DNA of 64,000 nt from Enterococcus sp. BWR-S5 (GTDB taxonomy: Bacteria > Bacillota > Bacilli > Lactobacillales > Enterococcaceae). Both the position numbers and the translations under genes were made by a program. Numbering within the stretch: position 1 is the first letter of the stretch; every line of letters starts with the position of its first letter. The notes under the pieces are model-generated. The model searched no databases. It saw only the letters and a list, made by a program, of their open reading frames with translations, and was not told the DNA's origin. The DNA lies in contig NZ_JADOEQ010000009.1 of assembly GCF_016745255.1 (NCBI RefSeq), positions 113,436 to 177,435 of the forward strand. The letters are read 5' to 3'. This document shows, piece by piece, positions 30,088 to 38,069 of this stretch.

Positions 30088-30783
30088 CTAGACTTCGCTT
30101 AGCATATACCCTTTGGAACGCACCGTTCGAATAAGCATCGGCTCTACACCTGACTTTTCCAATTTACTTCTTAAGTGAAAAACCAGATTCGCCACCTTAT
30201 ACTTATTATTTTTATAAGAGGTTTGCCAGATATGCTCATGAATCTCTTGGTAGGAGACCCCTTTCAAGTAGTTATCACACAGCAGCTGCATCAACTGAAA
30301 CTCCAGTCTCGTTAATGCAATTTCCTCTGAATTTCCAGAAAATTTAACACTCAGGTTATGCGGGATTAACTCAATCCCACAAGGCTTGTCAACAAACTGC
30401 TCAATCATTTCCTCTTTCTTATCTTGCTGGTACCGTTTCAGCGAATTGTTAATCATCAAATTTACCGCTTCCGGCTCATCTTCTTTTGTGAAGGCGCCAT
30501 CCGCCCCCATTTGAAGATAAATAATTTTTTGAATCGGAGAAGGTTCCTCAGAAAATACCCAGATAAGCGGATTGGACTTTTCCTTAATTTTCATGATTAG
30601 TCCGCAGATTTTCCCAATATTTTGATTAGTGTCTTCCTTAAGAAAGACACCATCCAAGTCACTGATTATTGCATCCATATTCTCCGAATCAACCTGAACA
30701 AGATTGCATTTAGAATTACTCAAGTTTTCTATGTACGTATGCTCAAATTCATCTGTTGGCTGATTGACACCTATGTTATACAT
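30088..30783 (-). CDS. OmpR-type winged-helix regulator with a degenerate receiver domain
   Basis: A 231-residue protein. Residues 1-120 resemble a receiver domain but lack the usual acidic pair near the start; only ISDLDGVF and MGADGAFTKE recall receiver motifs, so phosphorylation is doubtful. Residues 140-231 form an OmpR/PhoB winged helix (LTRLEFQLMQLLCDN, VSYQEIHEHIW, VANLVFHLRSKLEKSG, IRTVRSKGYML). No histidine kinase gene is adjacent. The ribosome binding site AAGGAGG is 7 nt from the ATG. It sits between the WxL genes and an invertible segment whose left repeat ends 99 nt upstream of its start codon, so it is probably the switch-controlled activator of the WxL locus. Confidence 0.85.
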   Translation of the reverse strand: MYNIGVNQPTDEFEHTYIENLSNSKCNLVQVDSENMDAIISDLDGVFLKEDTNQNIGKICGLIMKIKEKSNPLIWVFSEEPSPIQKIIYLQMGADGAFTKEDEPEAVNLMINNSLKRYQQDKKEEMIEQFVDKPCGIELIPHNLSVKFSGNSEEIALTRLEFQLMQLLCDNYLKGVSYQEIHEHIWQTSYKNNKYKVANLVFHLRSKLEKSGVEPMLIRTVRSKGYMLSEV

Positions 30784-30881
30784 CCTTCATCCTCCTTCTT
30801 ATGTAGTTACAGCATTAAATTTCCAATTTTTTTATCGATGTTTTATTATTTAGTGAAGCAGATAGACAAGCAAAAACACTT

Positions 30882-30910
30882 TTCTTGTAATTTAGTATTA
30901 CAAGAAAAGA
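30882..30910. repeat. Left 29-bp inverted repeat (recombinase crossover site)
   Basis: Perfect inverted copy of 32312-32340. The repeat contains two 10-bp arms, TTCTTGTAAT and ATTACAAGAA, around a 5-bp asymmetric core TTAGT, the form of a tyrosine recombinase core site. The left copy extends to a 13-bp hairpin arm on each side. Confidence 0.85.
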
Positions 30911-30942
30911 CCTTGATTTCTCAATGAAATCAAGGTCTTTTT
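30905..30942. terminator. Terminator of the recombinase gene, at the left end of the invertible segment
   Basis: A perfect 16-bp stem (AAAAGACCTTGATTTC with GAAATCAAGGTCTTTT) and a 5-nt loop, with T runs on both strands. Its outer stem overlaps the last bases of the left inverted repeat. In the sequenced orientation it insulates the regulator from recombinase transcription. Confidence 0.9.
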
Positions 30943-30981
30943 CAATAACTGACGATTTTTATGACGGTGAATAGATTCGTC

Positions 30982-32094
30982 TCAGCTGTTTTTAAACTGC
31001 AACCGATCGATAATTTGCATCGCTTCTTTTCTTTTTTCCCACAATGAATCTGCATAGGTATCTAAGGTCAACTTAACCGATGTATGTCCTAATAATTTAC
31101 TCAATGAAGAAATATCTACATTATTCTCTATACAGCGTGTCGCAAATGTATGTCTCAGCATATGAAAATGAAAAGATTCCAGCCCCGTCCGCTCAATTAA
31201 GCGCTGTAAGCGATAATTTATGACTCTTGGTTCCGCAAAATGCCCATTAATAGAAACCACATATTCTGAATCGCTACTCTTCCTTTTTTCAAGCAGATAT
31301 TTCTTCAAGCGTTTGGCAAGAGGTATCTTCCGAATAGAACTTTTTGTCTTTGGTGTATCAATTAATACTTTCGTTTGTCTCAAATTATCTGGGTCTGGAA
31401 TTCTTTGTAGTGTACGGGTCACGTGAATGATTCCATAATCGAAATCAATATCTGACCATCTCAGTCCGCAGATTTCTCCGACTCTCATCCCGGTTGCCAA
31501 ACCAATAATGACTGCTGAACAGCCCGTTTCTTGAAAGGCCAGCTGTTCCAATTTCTTTTGCTGTTCAATAGACAAAGCATGCACTTCTCTTACTTTATTA
31601 CGTGAAGAAACCGTCAGCTTACGACAAGGATTCACTGCTAACTGACCCGTTTGAACAGCATAATTAAAACTGCTGCTTAATATGGTAAAAACATTTTGAA
31701 TCGTATTCTCGGAATATTTTTTTGTCGACAGCTGCTCTAAAAATGCCTGAACATCTTTTTGTTCTACTAAATGAAGCTTTTTATTTCCCAGAAATGGAAC
31801 AATATGATTTCTCAGTTTCGATTCATAGCTTGTCCATGTGGATTGCTTTACCTGTTCTTTAATTGCCGTATACAACCAATAGTCCAACCATTCAGCGGTT
31901 GTACCATCAAATACCTTGAGGTTAGCAGCTGGAAAATGCACCCTCTTTTCTGACAGTTTTTGTCGAACCTCGCTATACTTTCTTCCATATATGTACCCAT
32001 AAATGATTCGTCCATTTTTATTTCGAGCTTTCTTATATCTTCCCTCCCATCGCCCATCTTTCCTTTTGTAAATGTTTTCTCCTCTTTTAGCCAC
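30982..32094 (-). CDS. Tyrosine recombinase inside the invertible segment
   Basis: A 370-residue integrase-family recombinase. It has an N-terminal arm-binding-like region (about 1-55), a SAM-like core-binding domain (about 60-160) and a catalytic domain. Catalytic residues are all present: Arg204 (TGMRVGE), His311 and Arg314 (HMLRHTF), His337 (LGHTSV) and the nucleophile Tyr347 (DTYADS). It resembles phage and Tn916-type integrases. There is no excisionase gene and no cargo, and the gene is bracketed by inverted rather than direct repeats. The sequence fits a DNA invertase that acts on its own flanking sites; a stranded phage integrase is the alternative. Confidence 0.92.
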   Translation of the reverse strand: MAKRGENIYKRKDGRWEGRYKKARNKNGRIIYGYIYGRKYSEVRQKLSEKRVHFPAANLKVFDGTTAEWLDYWLYTAIKEQVKQSTWTSYESKLRNHIVPFLGNKKLHLVEQKDVQAFLEQLSTKKYSENTIQNVFTILSSSFNYAVQTGQLAVNPCRKLTVSSRNKVREVHALSIEQQKKLEQLAFQETGCSAVIIGLATGMRVGEICGLRWSDIDFDYGIIHVTRTLQRIPDPDNLRQTKVLIDTPKTKSSIRKIPLAKRLKKYLLEKRKSSDSEYVVSINGHFAEPRVINYRLQRLIERTGLESFHFHMLRHTFATRCIENNVDISSLSKLLGHTSVKLTLDTYADSLWEKRKEAMQIIDRLQFKNS

Positions 32095-32253
32095 GTTGCT
32101 TCACTCCCATTTGACGTTTCATTTGACGACTTATTTGCATTCTTTAAAAGCAGATTCCTTGAAATAACTTACAATACATCAAAAATAAAATATATTCTCT
32201 CATTTTTTTGTTTAATAAATGAAAAATATTAGAAATATTTACCGTTTTTGGTA

Positions 32254-32282
32254 TAGACTATCAAAAAAATATGAATTATAAT
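32254..32282 (+). promoter_or_regulatory. Outward-facing promoter in the invertible segment
   Basis: TAGACT (4 of 6 matches to the -35 consensus) and a perfect TATAAT are spaced by 17 nt on the plus strand, with an A-run spacer. Transcription would start near 32289 and leave through the right inverted repeat. As sequenced it runs into the terminator at 32669-32700. After inversion it would start about 150 nt upstream of the regulator gene and point at it. Confidence 0.6.
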
Positions 32283-32311
32283 TTGAATACATCGAAATAA
32301 TATCAATATTT

Positions 32312-32340
32312 TCTTTTCTTGTAATACTAAATTACAAGAA
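32312..32340. repeat. Right 29-bp inverted repeat (recombinase crossover site)
   Basis: Perfect inverted copy of 30882-30910, with arms TTCTTGTAAT and ATTACAAGAA around the core read here as ACTAA. Outside the 29 bp the flanks differ from those of the left copy, which marks the repeat boundary. Confidence 0.85.
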
Positions 32341-32668
32341 TCTTATTTTAAACATAAATTTAAATGATAAAATACTCCATTAATTACATAATAAGGCATT
32401 TCCTTCGTGTTATAGCTAACAAATATGTATTTTATCTTTTTGGTAAAGTTTTTACTTGATAATAAAAATTCATACGTACAAAGTTAAGAAAAATAATACC
32501 TGTGTATTCTTATAGTACGTACTAATATTAAAATGGTATTTTTATAAATATACCCTTTAAGCTCTTTTGATGAAATAGTCAGTGATTCCATTTCATCTCA
32601 ATAGTTTATTTTTTTACTATTATTTTAAGAATCTTATGTTCCTCTCATATAATCAACTCACGATGTGC

Positions 32669-32700
32669 AAAAAAAGACCGGATTTCTCCGGTCTTTTTTT
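32669..32700. terminator. Bidirectional terminator downstream of the switch
   Basis: A 14-bp perfect stem (AAAAAAAGACCGGA with TCCGGTCTTTTTTT) with a 4-nt loop. No gene ends here. It would stop transcripts leaving the invertible segment to the right. Confidence 0.9.
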
Positions 32701-32701
32701 A

Positions 32702-32823
32702 CGTACTGTCAGTATTTTCAGTTGTGTTATGGGTAGGTAGTATTATCTTATGAAGCGTTGTTTGTCAGGTTCAGGTCTAATATAATCTCATTTTTTTAAG
32801 GTCGTATAGTCACTGACAGTACG
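32702..32823. repeat. 122-bp segment bounded by 12-bp inverted repeats
   Basis: CGTACTGTCAGT at 32702-32713 is repeated in inverted orientation at 32812-32823. No open frame lies between. It might be a small terminal-inverted-repeat element or the stem of a long RNA; no target duplication could be confirmed. Confidence 0.45.
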
Positions 32824-32875
32824 GTCGAAAAGAATTCCGCTTTAAACTTTTCATTAAGGCAATAGTAGGTAAACC

Positions 32876-32918
32876 AAAAAAACAGTATCGAGGGGACATA
32901 TGTCTCTCTCAATACTGC
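32876..32918 (-). terminator. Minus-strand terminator without an assigned gene
   Basis: On the minus strand an imperfect 15-bp stem (CAGTATTGAGAGAGACA with TGTCCCCTCGATACTG) is followed by a run of seven T. The transcript it ends must start to the right, within 32.92-33.15 kb. Confidence 0.6.
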
Positions 32919-32933
32919 TTAATCAACAATTAT

Positions 32934-33035
32934 CTATCCCTGTCCGCATTTACTCAATCCCGTTCGGCCTTTTTCAAAAAACCAATCCGAAACAATCATC
33001 GTCCTTTGTCCTCTCCTCATTCTGTTTCTCTGCAT
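32934..33035 (-). CDS. Possible 33-residue peptide
   Basis: A short frame begins MQRNRMRRGQR and has an internal ATG preceded by GAGGACAAAGG. It lies directly before the minus-strand terminator at 32876-32918, which is the only reason to list it. The peptide has no membrane segment and resembles no toxin I know. It may not be translated. Confidence 0.2.
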   Translation of the reverse strand: MQRNRMRRGQRTMIVSDWFFEKGRTGLSKCGQG

Positions 33036-33088
33036 ACGAAATACAGAAAAATAAAAAGAGTGGAAATTTCTAATGAAATTGAGTAAAA

Positions 33089-33203
33089 TAAATACAGGTC
33101 AACGCTCGCGTTGGCTGACTAAGGCAACTTGTATTGATAGGTCACACTATCCTTACAGGGCTTTGTTTCATGGTTGCCGCCATGAAGCAAAGTGCCTTTT
33201 TTT
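33089..33203 (+). ncRNA. Structured RNA-like segment ending in an intrinsic terminator
   Basis: Three consecutive helices can be drawn. A 9-bp stem (AATACAGGT with ACTTGTATT) encloses a small hairpin CAACG-CUCG-CGUUG. A second hairpin is GATAG-N6-CTATC. A strong GC-containing terminator follows at 33159-33203 with seven T. This is a leader- or small-RNA-like layout. The nearest downstream gene starts 271 nt after the terminator, so a cis-acting role is uncertain. No Rfam family was recognised. Confidence 0.45.
33159..33203 (+). terminator. Plus-strand terminator of the structured segment
   Basis: A stem of about 16 bp with a small bulge (GGCTTTGTTTCATGG with CCATGAAGCAAAGTGCC), followed by TTTTTTT on the plus strand. 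Confidence 0.8.
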
Positions 33204-33474
33204 ATTTTGATTTACGCTACTATTACATGCTTTATTTTAAAGAGAATCCGTTTAATAGTCAAGCTAAATTAGCGATAGCATCAATAATTATCAGTAAATA
33301 TGCGGGGTTTCACGTTCTTTGAAAACCAGTCTTTATGAAATAGATAGACAACTCCTAGCAGAAATCTCCTCGCTTCTATCTTTTCTTTATCCACATAGAT
33401 TATTTCCCACTATATTTCTCTTCTATCGTTTATATTATAATAAAAGAAACAAAGCTAACCTTGGAGGTCATCTT

Positions 33475-34530
33475 GTGAAAAGAAAAAGAAAGACATTACC
33501 CAAAGATTTTGAAGACATCTGTGCACGTGGACAGCTTAATGAGTTAGAAGCTGTTTATCAACACTGTGATTTAGAAGCTTATACCGGCTATAGCAAAGCT
33601 ACCGCCTACAGCTGTTTCGGTATCCCTGAAAGCTTCATTGTTTGGCTAAAAGAGCAAGGAGCGGACATTAACGCACAGGATACCTATAAGAAAACAGCAC
33701 TACATCATCATGCCGTTTATTGGAAATCCAGTATCGGTGCTTTACTGCAAAATGATGCTTCGGTTCTTGTTGTTGACGCCAACGGAAACACGCCCTTGCA
33801 CGAGGCAGCTAGAGCCGCCAGAACGGCAGCGGTAAAATCGTTGCTCGCTTATCATGCACCAATTGATGGGAAAAATGATGCAGGAATAACCCCTTTAGAG
33901 CTCTGTCTAATCCAATGCACAAACGCTAGTTTGACAGAAGCCGCGAAAGTCGTCGAATTATTAGTGGAAGCCGGAGCAGAAAAAAATGAAAAGATGGCTG
34001 ACCATGTAAAAAAAATCGGTGAAACCTTTGAATTTTACCGCAGCAATTTCAATCCGGAAAGCCTTGAAGAAACAGATGTAGCACTGCAAACATTATACAA
34101 ACAGTTCAACGTGACGCCAATTTCCAGAAGAAGAGAGCATGATGGTCTCTCTCCCATCTCGGTCAACGCAACAACCTGGCAGAAGCAGCACGGAGAGCTT
34201 TGGGAGTTATTAGTACCAGGGAGCGGTCCTTGTCAAACAGTACAAGGCGAAGTCATTCGTATTACCGGAAAAGCGGCAGACGAGATTTTCCGAAACGGCG
34301 GCGGTAATTGGGATCGTGACTATAATAAAATGGTTCGTTCGTTGAATGACTATTTTATGGTTGGGAAACCACTTCCTCAAGAACAATTGACAGAAACCAA
34401 GCAGCTTACAAAAGCAATCAGTGGCGGTAATGGCGATGAGGAGCTGGGGCGACTCAGTGAATTGGCCGTTCAGTGGGTATTGCTGAATCCTGTGCCGTTT
34501 AAATTAGAGACACCTGATTATAAGCGATAA
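33475..34530 (+). CDS. Ankyrin-repeat protein (GTG start)
   Basis: A 351-residue cytoplasmic protein. Residues about 15-180 hold four to five ankyrin-like repeats (GADINAQDTYKKTALHHHA, DANGNTPLHEAARAART, DGKNDAGITPLELCL). A C-terminal domain of about 170 residues follows, with DGLSPISVNATTWQKQHGELWELL and GNWDRDYNKMVRSL, which I do not recognise. The start is GTG at 33475-33477, 7 nt after GGAGG; the frame stays open upstream but without a ribosome binding site. A TATAAT lies at about 33436. It is a single gene with its own terminator. Ankyrin repeats mediate protein binding; the partner is unknown. Confidence 0.85.
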   Translation: MKRKRKTLPKDFEDICARGQLNELEAVYQHCDLEAYTGYSKATAYSCFGIPESFIVWLKEQGADINAQDTYKKTALHHHAVYWKSSIGALLQNDASVLVVDANGNTPLHEAARAARTAAVKSLLAYHAPIDGKNDAGITPLELCLIQCTNASLTEAAKVVELLVEAGAEKNEKMADHVKKIGETFEFYRSNFNPESLEETDVALQTLYKQFNVTPISRRREHDGLSPISVNATTWQKQHGELWELLVPGSGPCQTVQGEVIRITGKAADEIFRNGGGNWDRDYNKMVRSLNDYFMVGKPLPQEQLTETKQLTKAISGGNGDEELGRLSELAVQWVLLNPVPFKLETPDYKR

Positions 34531-34533
34531 AAT

Positions 34534-34585
34534 AAAGCGTATCACAACCTTCTTTTCAGATATCAAAAGAGTTGTGATACGCTTT
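34534..34585 (+). terminator. Terminator of the ankyrin-repeat gene
   Basis: A perfect 15-bp stem (AAAGCGTATCACAAC with GTTGTGATACGCTTT) with a 22-nt loop, starting 4 nt after the stop codon. Confidence 0.8.
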
Positions 34586-34673
34586 AGTGTTCAAGCTTAT
34601 AAGTAAGATTACTAAGAATCGGGTACTTACTTTTTACCCCTATCCGTCCATTATCAGTTTCCCGAAGTGAACA

Positions 34674-35702
34674 TCATCTATCTGATGCTCCCTTATCCGG
34701 TTGAAGCTGCTGCAAACAGTACTCCATCACAAAAATCAAACACATCGCCAGTAAACTTCCGATCAATGCACCGGATAAACGCATTGGAATCAACTCAAGT
34801 GGCACAAAATTTGTACCGATGGCCATCAGAAGCAGTACCTGCGGATTCGTAAAGAAATTTGCTACCATATAATTGATTGGCATATAAAATTCCGTCAAAA
34901 TATTGAGAATAACCAATATTACTGCATTGATTTCCAGCGGCAATCCCAAAGTTACTAAAAGAAAGCCCAGCATGATACCAACAATCCCGCCCACTACTCG
35001 ACCAACTGTCCGATTCTTGATTCTGTCCATATGTTCTCCGGCCAGTACCGCAGCCGCAGAAATCAAGACCCAATAACCATTGCTCCCCCTTAAAAGATAA
35101 GCTATGTATGTCGCAATAAATAAAACCATAGAGAAGTGCAGTGCCTTTACCAGCGTATTCGGATGCTCATACATCGTCAGATAATATTTATCAACAGCAG
35201 ACAACTGCTGATAGCGTTCTTTCGGTATTTTATGCGGAAGCTTTTCCAGCAATGAAATCAAACAGCCTGAGAATAATGAACCGGCTATTCCATATAACAG
35301 GTAGGTGCTATGATGCAAAATTCCAACAAATGAATCTGCCTGAAAATTGAACCCTGTGGCGTAAAGCATAATCACAAAAAAATAATCCGGCTTTGGAATA
35401 CGAAAAACCTTCGAGGCTACAAAAGCCGCAAAAGATAATATACTAATAATGAACGGTGCACTCCAAGGAATCATCGCCGTTCCAGCTCCCAATATAAACG
35501 CCGTCAATAAAGAAAGACCATGAATAGAAATAGCCTTCATGTTATAGGCCAGTGAGCGATGTTGAAACGCTAAATAAGAAAAAGCCCCCATCGTTCCTAC
35601 TGAACTGATTTTCAGATCGTTCGTTAGGATACCTATCACTAGAGGAACAGCCATCGCCAATCCAGAGCCTAATGGACGCAATATTGTATTTTTATCCTTC
35701 AT
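34674..35702 (-). CDS. FUSC family membrane protein
   Basis: A 342-residue integral membrane protein with roughly ten hydrophobic segments in two similar halves separated by a cytoplasmic stretch (about residues 155-190). FUSC-type signatures include the first-half GALSAY-like GAFSYLAFQHRS and the second-half YWVLISAAAVLAGEHMDRIKNRTVGRVVGGIVG. Relatives are efflux proteins for aromatic acids such as fusaric acid, but the substrate here is unknown. It is a single gene. Confidence 0.85.
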   Translation of the reverse strand: MKDKNTILRPLGSGLAMAVPLVIGILTNDLKISSVGTMGAFSYLAFQHRSLAYNMKAISIHGLSLLTAFILGAGTAMIPWSAPFIISILSFAAFVASKVFRIPKPDYFFVIMLYATGFNFQADSFVGILHHSTYLLYGIAGSLFSGCLISLLEKLPHKIPKERYQQLSAVDKYYLTMYEHPNTLVKALHFSMVLFIATYIAYLLRGSNGYWVLISAAAVLAGEHMDRIKNRTVGRVVGGIVGIMLGFLLVTLGLPLEINAVILVILNILTEFYMPINYMVANFFTNPQVLLLMAIGTNFVPLELIPMRLSGALIGSLLAMCLIFVMEYCLQQLQPDKGASDR

Positions 35703-35935
35703 AAATACCCTCCGTTTCTATATTTTATTGTACAGTTTTTTCATTGAAATCTTTGCTAACGCGCGCTCGACGAGAATCAGTTACTGAAAATGATAAAGGA
35801 AATTAGTCAAACTCGTGAACAGTATCAAAACGCCTAGTAAGGATAGGAAGAAATACTTATTTTTACAGCTTTACTTTACATAAAAATTGTTCTATCCAAA
35901 TTTTCGGATAAAGTAAACATCACAATTTCTAACAA

Positions 35936-35968
35936 AAGACACCGCACAAAGACTGCGCAGCGTCTAGT
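35936..35968 (-). terminator. Terminator of the metallophosphoesterase gene
   Basis: On the minus strand GACGCTGCGCA pairs with TGTGCGGTGTC (three G-T pairs), followed by TTTTG. It lies 9 nt after the stop codon. Confidence 0.7.
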
Positions 35969-35976
35969 AACAGACT

Positions 35977-37692
35977 CTATCTTCCACTCAAATCCTGTTG
36001 GTTAATCAAACTCATCAATTCAAAACCGGTGTTCATATCTGAATAAATGGAACAAACAATGAATCGCTCTTTGCCTGCAAACTCCACTACACCATATCTG
36101 CCAAAAGCTGCTGGTATGTGATGATGTCCATGAATGGCGCCAATGATGTTATACTGCTCAAATAACTGCTCGATTGCCGATTCTGAACATACATAGGCCT
36201 TATTATAGGACTTGCTTCTTGGTGACAGTCTGCTCAACTCATTGAACAACGGCGCATGAGAAACGATGATGGTTGGAATCTCTTTATCTTCACCAAGCTC
36301 TTTCTTCAACGACTTCAGAATAAATTTCTGCAGGCTCTTCTTTCGTTGAACCAATGCCACAGGGATGGTCAGACCGATATAGCGAATCCCCTCATGAATG
36401 ATACTGCTATTATTCAGCACCTGCATCTTAGGAAATCTTTTTTCAACTTCTTCCTTCACAACTTCGTAATAGTCGTGATCGCCAACAGGCAGCAATGGCC
36501 ACGCGTCATCGGGATTTTCCATAAGCAGCTTAAACCATTCATACTTAGCGAAGGGCTGCCATTTCTCCCACTCTTCATTGCTCGTTTCAAGATTTTTAGG
36601 TAAAACTGCAGCTAATTCATGATTTCCTAAAACATAGATACCTTTGATTTTTTCATTGGTGACATCTGAATCTATAATATCTCCAGCCAAAATATTATAG
36701 TGTGTATTGCTGAAGGGGAATCTGCCATCAGTAATATGCATATCCGACACGACATTAATTATATTCATATTCTCTGTCGGCAACACATTTTCAAAATACT
36801 GCTTCAATTCTTGCGGTTCCACACTATGTGCTACGTAATTCCTACGAACGTCAGAAAGCTCTTTCCCATACGCTGAGCGTAATAGCGGTTGGTTATTCGT
36901 AAGCATCGGTTGTGTCGCATGGAGGATTGAACGTTCAATGGTTTGCTTGATTTCTTGAGGCAGCAGATCCAATGCTGGTGCGATATCTGATTCGTAGGTC
37001 AGCTGTTTATACATTTCTTCACCTTCCAGAGCTGCCGGTATCGTAGACTCCAACAGCTGGATGTTTTTCCCATCTGTCGTCAATGGTAAGGCCTGTGTAA
37101 GCTGTACGACAAAGTTGAGGTATTCCGAAACATAGCCGGCTATTCCTGTTTTTACATTTTCACTAAACAAGAACTTCCCCGCCAGATTAGCTGACAACGG
37201 CCCCGTTTCATCATGCTGCAGCAAACGCCCTAAAATTTGAATCTCCAACAAAGGATTTTCCAGAATTGCACGATAGGCTTGTGCGACTTCAGGAGAGTCT
37301 TTGCTCACTCGCTTCCCCGTCACCTGAAAAATGCTGAGCACCAAATACTGCTCGATGTTCGGCTTATGCATGTCGATATAACGGCGTACCTCTTCCGGAT
37401 GAAGCAGATACTGAATCGCTGCCCGTTGAATATAGTTTCTCGCTGTATCATAAGGAATCGCTGAATAGACAATATCACCTCTTGATGAGATGGACATCGA
37501 ATTGTCCCTCATGTTACAGGTTAATTGGAAATAATCATTTCTAAACAACGTTTTATTCACAGGACGCCGCTTGTTTTCAGGATACAGCTCTAACCTGTCA
37601 GCCAATGCTGCTGGTAAACCAGCTTCTGCTTTCATGGATGAAAGTGATTGATTTTCTCTTATTATCAGCTCTTTGCTTTTATCTGATGCCAT
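35977..37692 (-). CDS. Calcineurin-like metallophosphoesterase with a large N-terminal extension
   Basis: A 571-residue protein. Residues 1-305 form a helical region of unknown function. Residues about 310-545 form a calcineurin-type phosphoesterase domain with SDMHIT, AGDIIDSD, VLGNHEL, VSHAPL and GHHHIP, so the dinuclear metal site is complete. No signal peptide or membrane segment is visible, indicating a cytoplasmic enzyme. The substrate is unknown. It lies next to the left end of the rpsI-proximal islands, so it is probably the backbone gene that originally followed rpsI. Confidence 0.87.
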   Translation of the reverse strand: MASDKSKELIIRENQSLSSMKAEAGLPAALADRLELYPENKRRPVNKTLFRNDYFQLTCNMRDNSMSISSRGDIVYSAIPYDTARNYIQRAAIQYLLHPEEVRRYIDMHKPNIEQYLVLSIFQVTGKRVSKDSPEVAQAYRAILENPLLEIQILGRLLQHDETGPLSANLAGKFLFSENVKTGIAGYVSEYLNFVVQLTQALPLTTDGKNIQLLESTIPAALEGEEMYKQLTYESDIAPALDLLPQEIKQTIERSILHATQPMLTNNQPLLRSAYGKELSDVRRNYVAHSVEPQELKQYFENVLPTENMNIINVVSDMHITDGRFPFSNTHYNILAGDIIDSDVTNEKIKGIYVLGNHELAAVLPKNLETSNEEWEKWQPFAKYEWFKLLMENPDDAWPLLPVGDHDYYEVVKEEVEKRFPKMQVLNNSSIIHEGIRYIGLTIPVALVQRKKSLQKFILKSLKKELGEDKEIPTIIVSHAPLFNELSRLSPRSKSYNKAYVCSESAIEQLFEQYNIIGAIHGHHHIPAAFGRYGVVEFAGKERFIVCSIYSDMNTGFELMSLINQQDLSGR

Positions 37693-37845
37693 TCGTACCT
37701 CTCACCTCCGAGGATTAATGCTTATTTTGTCGTAGTTTATAAAACTATGTATTTGCTACGCTTATTATAGCATTTCTTTAGTTGGTGGGAGGGGATAAAA
37801 GAGGTAAGTGCTTAAAAATTGGGTGGGGGGAATGAATATTAAAAA
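37693..37845. other. Upstream region of the metallophosphoesterase gene
   Basis: About 150 nt of AT-rich DNA between that gene and the leftmost island junction. It must hold the gene's promoter; nothing else was seen. Confidence 0.4.
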
Positions 37846-37945
37846 AGACACCTTCTCGCAATGAGAAAGTGTCCTAAAACCCTTGATATAACAAGGTTTA
37901 ACGTTTTGAGAACTGTGAAGCTTCACGGGCTTTCTTAAGACCCGG
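37846..37945. repeat. Left att-like copy of the rpsI 3' end and terminator (copy A)
   Basis: Positions 37898-37945 repeat the last 16 codons of rpsI (58705-58752) and still encode PGLKKAREASQFSKR and a stop on the minus strand. A copy of the rpsI terminator hairpin and of the AACCCTTG-N3-TAACAAGG spacer follows at 37846-37897. It is the probable displaced original end of rpsI and marks the left limit of the integrated DNA. Confidence 0.8.
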
Positions 37946-38069
37946 TTCGATTGTTCGGACTTTGAATGAGTTTCAAAAACCTTTAGTGTCAGTGGATACA
38001 GCGTGATTCATGTTCAAAAATTTTATTGAATTTCAAATGAAAATATGCGAGCCTAAAAATATTCATAAT

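Larger units (their letters stand above)
30882..32340. mobile_element. Putative 1,459-bp invertible DNA segment with its own recombinase
   Basis: The segment is bounded by perfect 29-bp inverted repeats and contains a single gene, a tyrosine recombinase. Its left end holds the recombinase terminator and its right end an outward-pointing promoter-like sequence. Because the crossover sites are inverted, recombination between them would flip the segment rather than excise it. Flipping would aim the promoter at the regulator of the WxL operon, whose start codon is 99 nt beyond the left repeat. Confidence 0.75.

Noticed and set aside
30879..30909. The left 13-bp hairpin as an ordinary terminator
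   Set aside because: It has no T run of its own, a true terminator lies right beside it, and its core is repeated exactly in inverted form at the other end of the segment.
30982..32094. Integrase of an integrated phage or island
   Set aside because: There is no excisionase or cargo gene, and the flanking recombination-site-like repeats are inverted, not direct. A stranded integrase remains the fallback explanation.
33134..33322. 62-codon plus-strand frame over the terminator region upstream of the ankyrin gene
   Set aside because: It runs through an intrinsic terminator and has no ribosome binding site.
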